Assembly: GCF_042650885.1 (NCBI RefSeq) | Contig: NZ_JBHSBU010000001.1 | Location: 1,612,001-1,676,000, forward strand | Direction: 5' to 3' | DNA length: 64,000 nucleotides | From: Chitinimonas_A lacunae | GTDB lineage: Bacteria > Pseudomonadota > Gammaproteobacteria > Burkholderiales > Chitinimonadaceae | Shown here: positions 16,220 to 25,290 of the stretch, in pieces | Position numbering within the stretch: position 1 is the first letter of the stretch | How the letters are laid out: the number at the start of each line of letters is the position of its first letter | The notes under the pieces: model-generated | The model's input: only the letters and a program-made list of their open reading frames with translations | The model's database searches: none | Told to the model about the DNA's origin: nothing | Position numbers and translations under genes: made by a program

Positions 16220-19200
16220 TTAGCTCTGCGCCTCGGCTAGCGGCCCTTCCAGCCAATCGACCTGTTTCATCTTGCGCAGGATCACGAACTCGTCGCGGTT
16301 ACTGCCCACGGTGCCGTAGTAGTTGAAGCCATAAGCCTGCTGGGCATAGCCACCGATCATATGGGTGGGCTTCAACACGGTACGGGTCACCGAGTTGTGG
16401 ATGCCGCCGCGCTTGCCACTGGTTTCGGCACCAGGCACGTTCACGATCTTTTCCTGGGCGTGGTACATCAGGCACATCCCCTTGGGTACGCGCTGGCTGA
16501 CCACAACCCGGGCAGTCAGGGTGCCGTTGCTGTTGAACACCTCGACCCAGTCGTTGTCGACGATGCCCGCCTGCTTGGCTTCGGCTTCGGAAATCCACAC
16601 ATGCGGCCCGCCGCGCGACAGCGTCAGCATCCGCAGATTGTCCGAATAGGTGCTGTGGATGCCCCACTTCTGGTGCGGGGTGATCCAGTTGAGCACCAGC
16701 TCGTGATTGCCGTTGGGACGGCGCCCCAGCATCGGCTCGACGGTCTTGGTATCGATATGCGGCTTGAACACGCAGAAGCCTTCGCCGAAATCGAGCATCC
16801 AGCGGTGGTCCTGATAGAACTGCTGCCGACCGGTCAGGGTGCGCCAGGGGATCAGTTCATGCACATTGGTGTAGCCGGCGTTGTAGCTGACCTCTTCGCT
16901 CTCGAGTCCCGACCAGGTCGGTGCCGAGATGATCTTGCGCGGCTGGGCCTGCACATCGCGGAAGCGGATCTTGTCGTGCTCGCGGCCGATGGCCAGATGG
17001 GTATGGTCGCGCCCGGTGATCTTGGACAGCGCTTCCCAAGCCTTGACCGCCACATGGCCGTTGGTCTCGGGGGCAAACGTCAGGATCATTTCGGCGGCAT
17101 CGATGGCGCTGTCGAGCCGTGGCCGGCCCTTGCTGACGCCTTCCTCGTTGACGGTGCGGGTCAGACCGGCCAACTCGTGCACTTCGTGCTCGGTGTTCCA
17201 GTTGATGCCCTTGCCGCCGTTGCCAAGCCGCTCAAGCAGCGGACCGACCGAGGTGAACTTCTTGTAGATATCGGCGTAGTTGCGCTCCACCACCACCATA
17301 TTGGGGGCGGTCTTGCCCGGGATCAGGTCGCATTCGCCCTTGTACCAATCGCGTGGCTCGAGCGGCTGGCCCAGCTCACCCGGGGTGTCGTGCAGCAGCG
17401 GTTGCAGCACCACATCCTTGCGGGTGCCGAGATACGGCCCGGCGATCTCGCTGAACTTGCGGGCGATCAGCTTGTAGATTTCCCAGTCGGTCTTGCTCTG
17501 CCACAGCGGCTGCACGGCTTCGCTGAGCGGGTGGATGAACGGGTGCATATCCGAGGTATTGAGGTCGTCCTTCTCATACCAGGTGGCCGTCGGCAGCACG
17601 ATATCGCCGTAGAGGCAGGTGGTGCTCATCCGGAAATCGAGCACGGTCAGCAGATCGAGCTTGCCCTCGGCCGCTTGCTCGCGGAAGGTCACATCGCTTG
17701 GCCGGATCGCATCGGCCGGATCGTCGAACAGGGCGTTCTGGGTACCCAGCAGGTATTTGAGGAAGTATTCGTGGCCCTTGCCGCTCGAGCCGAGAATATT
17801 GGAGCGCCACACGAACAGATTGCGCGGAAAGTTCTTCGGATTGTCGGGATCCTGACAGCTCATCTTCACCCGACCGCTCTTGAGCTGCTCGCTCAGATAC
17901 TTGGGCACCTCGACGCCGGCAGCGGCAGCGGCGTCGCACACGTCGAGCGGGTTGGTCTCGAGCTGAGGCGCCGACGGCAGCCAGCCCATCCGCTCGGCCT
18001 TGGCGTTGAAGTCGATCATCGACATCTTGCCAAGCCGGCTGCGGTCGGCCGTCGGGGCCAGGATTTCGTCAACGGCGAGTTTCTCATGCCGCCATTGGCT
18101 GGTATGGGCATACCAGAAACTGGTGCCATTCATCTGGCGCGGCGGCCGTACCCAGTCCAGCGCAAAGGCCAGCGGCGCCCAGCCGAACTGCGGCCGCAGC
18201 TTTTCCTGACCGACGTAGTGGGCCCAGCCACCACCGCTTTGGCCGACGCAGCCGCACATCATCAGCAGATTGATGATGCCGCGGTAGGTCATGTCCATGT
18301 GATACCAGTGGTTGAGCGCAGCACCAACGATCACCATGCTCTTGCCGTGGGTATCGTGGGCATTCTGGGCGAACTCGCGCGCCACCTGGATCACCAGCTC
18401 GGGCTTCACGCCGGTATGTTTTTCCTGCCAGGCCGGGGTGTAGGGCACATCGTCGGCATAGGACTTGGCCACATTGCCGCCCAGACCCTGATCGACACCG
18501 TAGTTGGCCAGTTGCAGATCGTAGACGGTGGCCACCAGCACGGTCTGGCCGTCGGCCAGCGTCACTTCACGGGCCGGCACATTGCGCAGCAGCAGCTCGT
18601 CGTGTTCGGCCCCGAAATAGTTGAAGCCCACCCCGACCACCTTGTCGCAGCGATCCTTGAGGCTCAGCAGCGGGTCGATCTCGCGGCCGCTGCCGCCGTC
18701 GCGCGATTCAAGATTCCAGCGGCCGACCTTGCCGGTCTCGGCCTTGTCCTCGCCCCAGCGGAAACCGACCGAGCCATTGGGCGTCACCATCTCGCCGTTG
18801 AGGCTGTCGATCGCCACCGTCTTCCATTCGGGATTGTTGCGCTCGCCCAGTTGATCGGGCAGCTGCGCGGCACGCAGGAAGTGGTCGGGCACATACATGC
18901 CGTTGCGCTCCTTGAGCAGCACCAGCATGGGCATATCGGTATAGCGTTTGACGTAATCGCGGAAATAGTCGGACGGCCGGTCGCGGTGGAACTCACTCAG
19001 CACCACATGGCCCATGGCCAGCGCCAGCGCGGCATCGGTGCCCTGCTTGGGGGCCAGCCAGATATCGCCGAACTTGACCATTTCACCGAAGTCGCTCGAC
19101 ACCGCCACCGTCTTGGTGCCCTTGTAACGAACCTCGGTGTAGAAGTGAGCATCGGGGGTACGGGTCATCGGGACATTGGAGCCCCAGACCATCAGATAGG

Positions 19201-19939
19201 TGGAGTTGTACCAGTCGGCCGATTCCGGCACGTCGGTCTGTTCGCCCCAGATCTGCGGGCTGGCAGGCGGCAGATCGCAGTACCAGTCATAGAAGCTGAG
19301 GCAGGCGCCGCCGATCAGGCTCAGATAACGGGCACCGGCGGCATAACTCACCATCGACATGGCCGGAATCGGCGAGAAGCCCATGATCCGGTCCGGACCG
19401 TAGCGCTTGATGGTAAAGGCATTGGCCGCAGCGATGATCTCGGTGGCGGTTTCCCAGTCGGCCCGGGCAAAACCACCTTGGCCACGCACGCTCTTGTAGC
19501 GCTTGGCCTTTTCGGGGTCCTGGCTGATCGATTCCCAGGCGGCGATCGGGTCCATGGTCTTGCGGGCTTCCCGCCACATTTCCAGCAGGCGGCCACGGAT
19601 CATCGGGTATTTCACCCGCTGAGCCGAATAGACATACCAGCTATAGGAAGCACCACGCGGGCAGCCGCGCGGTTCGTGGTTGGGCAGGTCGGGGCGGGTA
19701 CGCGGATAGTCGGTCTGCTGCGTTTCCCAGGTGATCAGGCCGTTCTTGACGTAGACCTTCCAGCTGCAGGAGCCGGTGCAATTGACGCCGTGGGTGGAAC
19801 GCACGACCTTGTCGTGTTGCCAACGGCTGCGATAGCCATTCTCCCACTTGCGATCCTCGTTCACGACGGCGCCATGCCCATCGGCAAAGGTCGAGTCGAC
19901 CCTGGAGAGGAATTTCAGTCTGTCCAGAAAATGGCTCAT
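16220..19939 (-). CDS. narG: Respiratory nitrate reductase alpha subunit NarG
   Basis: 1239 aa Mo-bis-MGD catalytic subunit, reducing nitrate to nitrite at the cytoplasmic face of the inner membrane. The FS0 cluster motif H50-x3-C54-x3-C58 and C93 match the E. coli positions (H49, C53, C57, C92). I chose ATG 19939 (MSHFLDRLKF) because it has a GGAGAA ribosome-binding site and matches the family N-terminus; the frame is open to 20047 without family similarity. There is no twin-arginine signal, as expected for membrane-bound NarG. The length is normal. Confidence 0.97.
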   Translation of the reverse strand: MSHFLDRLKFLSRVDSTFADGHGAVVNEDRKWENGYRSRWQHDKVVRSTHGVNCTGSCSWKVYVKNGLITWETQQTDYPRTRPDLPNHEPRGCPRGASYSWYVYSAQRVKYPMIRGRLLEMWREARKTMDPIAAWESISQDPEKAKRYKSVRGQGGFARADWETATEIIAAANAFTIKRYGPDRIMGFSPIPAMSMVSYAAGARYLSLIGGACLSFYDWYCDLPPASPQIWGEQTDVPESADWYNSTYLMVWGSNVPMTRTPDAHFYTEVRYKGTKTVAVSSDFGEMVKFGDIWLAPKQGTDAALALAMGHVVLSEFHRDRPSDYFRDYVKRYTDMPMLVLLKERNGMYVPDHFLRAAQLPDQLGERNNPEWKTVAIDSLNGEMVTPNGSVGFRWGEDKAETGKVGRWNLESRDGGSGREIDPLLSLKDRCDKVVGVGFNYFGAEHDELLLRNVPAREVTLADGQTVLVATVYDLQLANYGVDQGLGGNVAKSYADDVPYTPAWQEKHTGVKPELVIQVAREFAQNAHDTHGKSMVIVGAALNHWYHMDMTYRGIINLLMMCGCVGQSGGGWAHYVGQEKLRPQFGWAPLAFALDWVRPPRQMNGTSFWYAHTSQWRHEKLAVDEILAPTADRSRLGKMSMIDFNAKAERMGWLPSAPQLETNPLDVCDAAAAAGVEVPKYLSEQLKSGRVKMSCQDPDNPKNFPRNLFVWRSNILGSSGKGHEYFLKYLLGTQNALFDDPADAIRPSDVTFREQAAEGKLDLLTVLDFRMSTTCLYGDIVLPTATWYEKDDLNTSDMHPFIHPLSEAVQPLWQSKTDWEIYKLIARKFSEIAGPYLGTRKDVVLQPLLHDTPGELGQPLEPRDWYKGECDLIPGKTAPNMVVVERNYADIYKKFTSVGPLLERLGNGGKGINWNTEHEVHELAGLTRTVNEEGVSKGRPRLDSAIDAAEMILTFAPETNGHVAVKAWEALSKITGRDHTHLAIGREHDKIRFRDVQAQPRKIISAPTWSGLESEEVSYNAGYTNVHELIPWRTLTGRQQFYQDHRWMLDFGEGFCVFKPHIDTKTVEPMLGRRPNGNHELVLNWITPHQKWGIHSTYSDNLRMLTLSRGGPHVWISEAEAKQAGIVDNDWVEVFNSNGTLTARVVVSQRVPKGMCLMYHAQEKIVNVPGAETSGKRGGIHNSVTRTVLKPTHMIGGYAQQAYGFNYYGTVGSNRDEFVILRKMKQVDWLEGPLAEAQS

Positions 19940-20047
19940 TGTGCTTCTCCGTAGATATGGCCCAGGCATGCCGGTGCAATGCTTGCAGTGTCGCCTCAGC
20001 TGGGTGCCGAAAACATTCATCGGAGGAAGGGGGTCGGCGCTGCGCAA

Positions 20048-20079
20048 GGACTAGTTCTACTGGCCGAATGGACTAGTTC
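20048..20079. promoter_or_regulatory. Twin decamer GGACTAGTTC upstream of narG
   Basis: Two exact copies in the same orientation start 22 bp apart, so they lie on the same helix face. They begin 109 bp upstream of the narG start codon. The same decamer is found upstream of narK1. This fits an activator binding site; NarL is the natural candidate, although the sequence is not the E. coli NarL heptamer. Confidence 0.5.
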
Positions 20080-20209
20080 CTGCTCGGCTGTCCGGCCAGG
20101 CAGCCGGGGGAAAAGCGCTGGATAGGCGCGGGAGGCAGGGCGTGCGCTTGCGGAAGGCCACGTGAGCTGAAACACCCAATATATATGTCTAAATAAATTA
20201 TTTTTTCTT

Positions 20210-20256
20210 AAATACGGCTATATATCTTGCATAGTTTATTCACAAAATTTTACATT
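20210..20256. repeat. Dispersed intergenic motif, copy upstream of narG
   Basis: Plus strand GGCTATATATCTTGCA followed by N7 and TTC (one base off TGC), then CACAAAATTTT. It aligns well with the copies at 51766 and 58058. Confidence 0.5.
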
Positions 20257-20386
20257 TTACCTCCGAGCCTCCCAAGCCAGGCGAGCCGCGCAGCAGGCTG
20301 GGCAAACGGCAGCAGCCGCGAGCGGGTAAGACGCTCCAGGCGCCCTCCTCTTGATTCGCGGCTGCGGCCATGCCGGCAAGCCGATT

Positions 20387-21403
20387 TCAGGTGCCGTCGA
20401 AGCCCTGACCCTTGTGCTTACGGGTCAGCACGATTGCTTGCGGCTTGGGATCGTGGGGATAGGCGATACATTCCTCGCACGGCGTACCGGTCACGTCCTT
20501 GCGCAGATTGGCCGCGCGGATATGTTGGAAAGCCGCGCTATGCCAGGCTTCCACGAAGGGGGTGGTGTTGAGGTCGCCCATATGGAAACGGCCGTCGTGG
20601 TCGAAGCAGCAGGCCGACAGATAGCCGTCGAAGGTCACATGGCCTTCGGTGAACAGCGACCAGCACGGCAGCGGATCGCGCAGCGCGCCCAGGCGGCCCT
20701 GGTTGCCGGCGACCGGCATCGTGCCCTGGGCACCGGCGGTCAGACCGGCCTGGCCGTAGAGCGGCAGCCAGTAATGTTCGTCGACCGCCCCGATAATCTC
20801 ATCGACCGCCGCCTGCATCCGTACCTGCTGCTCGCCGTCGTAGCGGATGCTCGACGCGTACAGGCCACAGCGATGGCCGGTTTCCTGTTCGACCCGATCA
20901 CGCACCGCCCGCGCAGCCAGCAGGTTGTCGCGCACCTTGTAGAATTCGCGCGCCTTGACCCGGGTCACTTGCTGAAACTGTTCGGGGTCGGCGTTGTTGT
21001 AGCTGAACTTGAGGCTATCGAGCCCGGCGCGCATACAGGCTTCGATCCGCTCGGGCGTGGCCAGCCGGCCGTTGGTGGTCAGGAACACATAGGGATAACC
21101 GCATTCCTGCTTGGCGTAGGCGATGGCTTCGGCAAGCCAATCGACCATGAACGACTCACCCAGATAGAACACACCGAGCTCCTCCACCCCGGCGTCGCGC
21201 ATCTCGCGGACCAGGCGGAAATACAGATCGCGGTCCATATCGGATTTATCACGCAGCCGCGCCCCGGAGGCGCAGAAGAAGCAGTCGAAGTCGCAGCGGG
21301 CAGTCAGTTCTATCTTGACGCTGCGCGGGATCGGCGGCGTCACGCTGGCATAGTGGGCAGGGAGTTCGGTAATCGCATCGATGCGTTTGGTGATGGCTTC
21401 CAT
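20387..21403 (-). CDS. Radical SAM/SPASM protein in the nitrate operon
   Basis: 338 aa from ATG 21403, which follows an AAGAGACC ribosome-binding stretch; the frame is open to 21475 but without similarity. The radical SAM motif C37-x3-C41-x2-C44 (RCDFDCFFC) is near the N-terminus. The C-terminal third is a SPASM-type region with auxiliary cluster cysteines: PCWSLF, SACCFDHDG and TPCEEC, and a FVEAWHS segment. Members of this superfamily modify peptides or act in cofactor synthesis. It lies 73 bp after narK2 and before narG, all in one direction. No precursor peptide gene is visible beside it. The substrate is unknown. Confidence 0.88.
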   Translation of the reverse strand: MEAITKRIDAITELPAHYASVTPPIPRSVKIELTARCDFDCFFCASGARLRDKSDMDRDLYFRLVREMRDAGVEELGVFYLGESFMVDWLAEAIAYAKQECGYPYVFLTTNGRLATPERIEACMRAGLDSLKFSYNNADPEQFQQVTRVKAREFYKVRDNLLAARAVRDRVEQETGHRCGLYASSIRYDGEQQVRMQAAVDEIIGAVDEHYWLPLYGQAGLTAGAQGTMPVAGNQGRLGALRDPLPCWSLFTEGHVTFDGYLSACCFDHDGRFHMGDLNTTPFVEAWHSAAFQHIRAANLRKDVTGTPCEECIAYPHDPKPQAIVLTRKHKGQGFDGT

Positions 21404-21476
21404 AAGGGTCTCTTTGTTCTGAGGGGGAGAAGGACAAACCGCCGCCCCGAAGGACGGCGGTGCAAGGCGCCCCATT

Positions 21477-22859
21477 TCAGCAGGGCATCTGGGCGTTGCG
21501 CCGGGCGTAGAACCACCAGGTGATCGCGATACAGCTCAGGTAGAAGGCCACAAAGGTCAGCAGTGCCGCATCGACCCCGCCGGTCAGCTCGATCGAGGTG
21601 CCGAAGCTCTTGGGAATGAAGAAGCCGCCATAGGCACCGATCGCGCCAGAGAAGCCGAGCACGGCTGCGGCCTCCTTATTGCCGGCCAGCACCGCCTGCC
21701 GTTGTGCCGCCTCGCCCGGTGCAGCGGCGCGCTGGCGCTCGGTGAGGAAGATCACCGGAATCATGCGGAAGGTCGAACCGTTACCAATGCCGGCCAGAGC
21801 AAACAGCACGATGAACATGGCCAGAAAGCCCGGGAAACTGCCGGCCGTGCCGTTATGCGGCAGGTTGTACATCACGCCGAACACGGCAGCGGTCATGGCG
21901 ATAAACACCCACAGCGTGACGCGGGCACCGCCCAGCTTGTCGGAGATCCAGCCACCGAGCGGCCGGGTCAGCGCGCCAACCAGCGGGCCGAGGAAGGCGT
22001 ATTGGGTCGGATTGACTTCAGGGAACTGCGACTTGGTCAGCATCGCCAGACCGGCCGAGAAACCGATAAACGAGCCGAAGGTGCCGATATAGAGCCAGCA
22101 CATCAGCCAGTTGTGCTTACGCTTGAAGATCACCGCCTGATCGGCAAACGAGGCTTTGGCGTCGGCGATATCGTTCATGCCGAACCAGGCAGCCACGGTG
22201 GCAGCGAGGATGAACGGCACCCAGATGAAGCCGGCGTTTTGCAGCCAGATGCTCTTTTCCACCCCATCCTTGACATAGCTGTGGCCATCACCGGCCAGGG
22301 CACCGAACACCGCGCCCGAGATCACCAGCGGGGTGACGAACTGCACTAGGCTCACCCCGAGGTTGCCGATACCGGCATTGAGCCCGGTCGCCAGCCCTTT
22401 CTTGGCCTTGGGGAAGAAGAAACTGATATTGGCCATGCTGGAGCTGAAATTACCGCCGCCCAGACCGCAGAGCAGCGCCAGCACCAGCAGGGTCGGAAAG
22501 TCGGTGCTCGGGTCACGCAGCGCAAAACCCATCCCGATGGCCGGGATCAGCAGGCTGGCCGTCGAGATCGCCGTCCATTTGCGACCGCCGAAGATCGGCA
22601 CCAGGAAGCTGTAGAAAATGCGCAAGGTGGCGCCGGACAAGGCCGGCAGTGCGGTCAGCCAGAACATCTGGTTCTTCGACAGCTGGAAACCCGCCTTGTC
22701 GAGATTGACCACCACCACGCTCCAGAGCATCCAGACGCTGAATGCCAGCATCAGAGCGAAGATCGAGATCCATAGGTTGCGGTTGGCGATATTGGCGCCC
22801 GCATCGCGCCAGAAGCTGGGATTTTCCGGCTCCCAGTGCTTGAGTACATGGCCAGACAT
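21477..22859 (-). CDS. narK2: Nitrate/nitrite transporter, NarK2 type
   Basis: 460 aa major facilitator with about 12 membrane helices. The nitrate signature GLGGGNFSSSMANISFFFP is present near residues 130-150, and a second signature-like segment GFSGAIGAYGGFFIP lies in the second half. Among NNP transporters this longer form, with an extended loop between the later helices, corresponds to NarK2, which is thought to exchange nitrate for nitrite during denitrification. It follows narK1 by 45 bp; the two occur fused in some denitrifiers. Confidence 0.93.
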   Translation of the reverse strand: MSGHVLKHWEPENPSFWRDAGANIANRNLWISIFALMLAFSVWMLWSVVVVNLDKAGFQLSKNQMFWLTALPALSGATLRIFYSFLVPIFGGRKWTAISTASLLIPAIGMGFALRDPSTDFPTLLVLALLCGLGGGNFSSSMANISFFFPKAKKGLATGLNAGIGNLGVSLVQFVTPLVISGAVFGALAGDGHSYVKDGVEKSIWLQNAGFIWVPFILAATVAAWFGMNDIADAKASFADQAVIFKRKHNWLMCWLYIGTFGSFIGFSAGLAMLTKSQFPEVNPTQYAFLGPLVGALTRPLGGWISDKLGGARVTLWVFIAMTAAVFGVMYNLPHNGTAGSFPGFLAMFIVLFALAGIGNGSTFRMIPVIFLTERQRAAAPGEAAQRQAVLAGNKEAAAVLGFSGAIGAYGGFFIPKSFGTSIELTGGVDAALLTFVAFYLSCIAITWWFYARRNAQMPC

Positions 22860-22904
22860 GGTGCTCTCCCGTAAGGAGGGGCGCCTGCGCGCCCCGATTC
22901 AAAA

Positions 22905-24182
22905 TCAGTGCGCGACGGCCTTGCCGGCCAGGGCCCGCTGCCCCGCTTCCACGCTTTCGCGGCGGAAGCTGAAGTGCATCCAGATCAGGCTGACGCAGAC
23001 GGTGCCATACAACAGCATGAAGCAGCTCGAACGGATCCCGGTCAGGTCAACGGCCAGGCCGAACATGATCGGCAGCAAGAAACCACCAAGGCCACCGGCC
23101 AGCCCGACCATGCCGGACACGGCGCCGATGTTCTGGCCGAAATCGTTAGCGATAAATTTGAAGACCGAGGCCTTGCCAACCGCCGTGGCGATACCGGCGA
23201 TAAACAGCAGGATGGTGAACATCCAGGGGTTGAGCCCGATATGGAAGGTCCTGGGTCCATCGACGGTCATGACGGTGAAGTCGGTCTGCGGGTAGCTCAG
23301 GATGAAGAAGCACACCCAGCACACCCACATCACCCACCAGGTGGTGCGATAAGCGCCGTATTTGTCGGAGATCCAGCCACCGATCGCCCGCAGCACCCCG
23401 CCAGGCAGCGAGAAGCAGGCGGCCAGCAGCGCGGCCAGCTTGATATCAAAACCGTATTCGCCGATGTAGTACTTGGTCATCCACAAGGCGAGCGCCACAT
23501 AGCCGCCGAATACCACCGAGTAGTATTGGCAGTAGCGCCAGACACGCGGGTCCTTGAGCATCTTGAGCTGAGTGCCCAGGCTCGCGGTGGACGGTACGTT
23601 ATGGGCCGGATTGGTCGACGAGAAGAACCAGAACAGGATCGCGGTGATCAGCATTGCCACCGCATAGACCTGCGGCACGATCACCCAGGCGCCACCGGCT
23701 GCGGCGATCAGTGCCGGGGCCACGAACTTGGTCAGCGCGGAGCCCGAGTTACCGGCACCGAACACCCCCATCGCAAAACCCTGGCGCGATTTGGGAAACC
23801 AGCGCGCCACATAAGGTGTGCCGACAGAGAACGAGCCACCGGCGATACCAACAAAAAGTGCCAGTAACAAAAAATGCCAGTATTCGGTGGCATAACTCAT
23901 CATCCAGATCGGGATGACGGTACAGAGCATCAGGGAGAACAGCACCACCCGGCCGCCGTAGCGATCGGTCCAGATACCGAGCGGCACCCGGACCAGCGAA
24001 CCGGTCAGCACCGGCATGGCCGCCAGCAGACCGAATTGGGTTTCGCTGAGACCCAGTTGGGTTTTGATCGGAATCCCGACCACCGCGAACATCATCCATA
24101 CCGCAAAGCAGATGGTGAAGGCGAAGGTACTGGAAACCAGCACCTTGGTGGCACCCGGAGGCACCTTGTCTGGCTGTGTCAT
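22905..24182 (-). CDS. narK1: Nitrate transporter, NarK1 type
   Basis: 425 aa major facilitator with 12 predicted helices. The nitrate signature GIAGGSFSVGTPYVARWFP is in the first half and GLAGGLGGFLLPIMFG in the second. NarK1-type carriers are regarded as nitrate/proton symporters that start nitrate uptake before NarK2 exchange can work. It is the promoter-proximal gene of the leftward set narK1, narK2, radical SAM gene. Confidence 0.93.
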   Translation of the reverse strand: MTQPDKVPPGATKVLVSSTFAFTICFAVWMMFAVVGIPIKTQLGLSETQFGLLAAMPVLTGSLVRVPLGIWTDRYGGRVVLFSLMLCTVIPIWMMSYATEYWHFLLLALFVGIAGGSFSVGTPYVARWFPKSRQGFAMGVFGAGNSGSALTKFVAPALIAAAGGAWVIVPQVYAVAMLITAILFWFFSSTNPAHNVPSTASLGTQLKMLKDPRVWRYCQYYSVVFGGYVALALWMTKYYIGEYGFDIKLAALLAACFSLPGGVLRAIGGWISDKYGAYRTTWWVMWVCWVCFFILSYPQTDFTVMTVDGPRTFHIGLNPWMFTILLFIAGIATAVGKASVFKFIANDFGQNIGAVSGMVGLAGGLGGFLLPIMFGLAVDLTGIRSSCFMLLYGTVCVSLIWMHFSFRRESVEAGQRALAGKAVAH

Positions 24183-24627
24183 GGTTGCGGCTCACGATCT
24201 GTCGATTGATTCGTAAGCCAGAGCTTAGGGAGCGCCCAGTGCCTCTACCATTCGCCACTAGACCGAGCTGAACAGCGCGGGAGGACTAGTTCTTGCAGCC
24301 TATCCCTCTCCTCCCTCCCCTACGGTCGGCCAGGCCTGGGCTGGGGCGGCGACCGTATCCGCAACGGTTTGGGCGCGAGGCCAAGCCGGAAAACCAGCCC
24401 TTCCCCTTCCACCAAAGCGGTTGAACCCCCAGCCGACGGCGACTAGATTCAAAACACCACCCGCTCCATCGTTCCGCTTCCACCGACAAGAAAAAGGCCG
24501 CCCGCGCCGCGTCAGCGTCCGAGGCACATGGCCGGTCCAGTCCGGAACGACCAGCAAACAGGCCAGCCGGCGCCTATCGCCGCGCCATCAGAGCCTGTCT
24601 TTCATTCGTCAACTGAGGAGGTCTGTC
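24183..24627. promoter_or_regulatory. Divergent promoter region between narK1 and the avidin-like gene
   Basis: 445 bp with no supported gene. A GGACTAGTTC decamer is at 24283-24292 and a weaker CCACTAGACC at 24256-24265. The right half is GC-rich, without a clear -35/-10 by eye. Confidence 0.55.
24283..24292. promoter_or_regulatory. Decamer GGACTAGTTC upstream of narK1
   Basis: Identical to the two decamers upstream of narG. It lies 101 bp from the narK1 start codon, close to the 109-bp distance at narG, which supports a common function. Confidence 0.5.
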
Positions 24628-25008
24628 ATGTCACACGAGCAGATGTTGCGTCGCGCCCAGCCGGGCATCGGTCCGATCGTCAATTTCTCCGGGGTCTGGA
24701 AAAACGAACTGGGCTCCAAAGCCGTGCTGGAGCAGGACAATATGCGCCTGAGCGGCACCTACGAGAGCGCCGTCAGCGCCGATGGCCACAAGACCACCGG
24801 CGAGCTGCGCGGCTATGTCAACGGCGATCTGATTTCCTTTGTGGTCCACTGGCGCGAATTCCAGGCCATCACCGCCTGGGTCGGCCAGCTTCTGCCCGGC
24901 TCGTCCACCGCCCTGAAGACCCTGTGGCAGATGACCAGCCAGGTGGCCCCGGGCGAGGAATGGGCCTCGATCAACGCCGGCTCCGACTTGTTCAAGCGAC
25001 AGCCCTAG
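24628..25008 (+). CDS. Avidin/streptavidin-family biotin-binding protein
   Basis: 126 aa. ATG 24628 follows a very strong GAGGAGG ribosome-binding site. The avidin fold is recognisable along the whole length: GVWKNELGS, LSGTYESAV, FVVHW, ITAWVGQ, TLWQMTS, EEWASINAGSDLF. Biotin contacts of streptavidin are nearly all kept: N26, S30, Y45, S47, W75, T82, W84, W100, W112 and D120; the equivalent of S88 is Ala80. Unlike most bacterial avidins no signal peptide is present, so the product should stay in the cytoplasm. It stands alone, with a terminator 50 bp downstream. Its role is unknown; biotin buffering or defence by sequestration are possibilities. Confidence 0.85.
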   Translation: MSHEQMLRRAQPGIGPIVNFSGVWKNELGSKAVLEQDNMRLSGTYESAVSADGHKTTGELRGYVNGDLISFVVHWREFQAITAWVGQLLPGSSTALKTLWQMTSQVAPGEEWASINAGSDLFKRQP

Positions 25009-25057
25009 CGCCTGTGATGAACTATCTGGCGTCTGTGGGGAGATAAATGAAGCGCAG

Positions 25058-25078
25058 GCGCCAGGGAAACCCTGGCGC
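25058..25078. terminator. Hairpin after the avidin-like gene
   Basis: GCGCCAGGG, loop AAA, CCCTGGCGC forms a perfect 9-bp stem 50 bp after the stop. The T-run is poor. Confidence 0.65.
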
Positions 25079-25290
25079 TAACCATTGGTGAGAACTGAAG
25101 CATCGGCGCTCCCTGGTTGATTCCACTCCCCCCGCCCTCGCCGCCGCGAGGGAGCCTCGCTGGCGCTCGACAGCGCACTGAAAAAACTTCAGCCATTTCA
25201 GTGCCTTGGATTCATAACAGGTGCCAAGCGCCGTCCCAACGAAAAGCGCCTCCCGCAGGAGATACTTTTTGTTGCCGTGAACCCGTCCAC

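Larger units (their letters stand above)
19940..20386. promoter_or_regulatory. narG upstream region
   Basis: 447 bp without a gene. It holds two GGACTAGTTC decamers (20048-20057 and 20070-20079), a GC-rich stretch, then an AT-rich tract with the dispersed GCA-N7-TGC motif (20210-20256). The separation from the radical SAM gene suggests that narGHJI has its own promoter here. No TTGAT-N4-ATCAA FNR-type box was found. Confidence 0.6.

Noticed and set aside
16361..19954. A 1197-codon open frame on the plus strand opposite narG
   Set aside because: It mirrors narG codon structure in a GC-rich gene, has His/Gly/Leu-rich low-complexity composition and no protein motif; it is an antisense shadow.
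19940..20386. FNR/Anr box upstream of narG
   Set aside because: No TTGAT-N4-ATCAA match was found by eye in this region or upstream of narK1.
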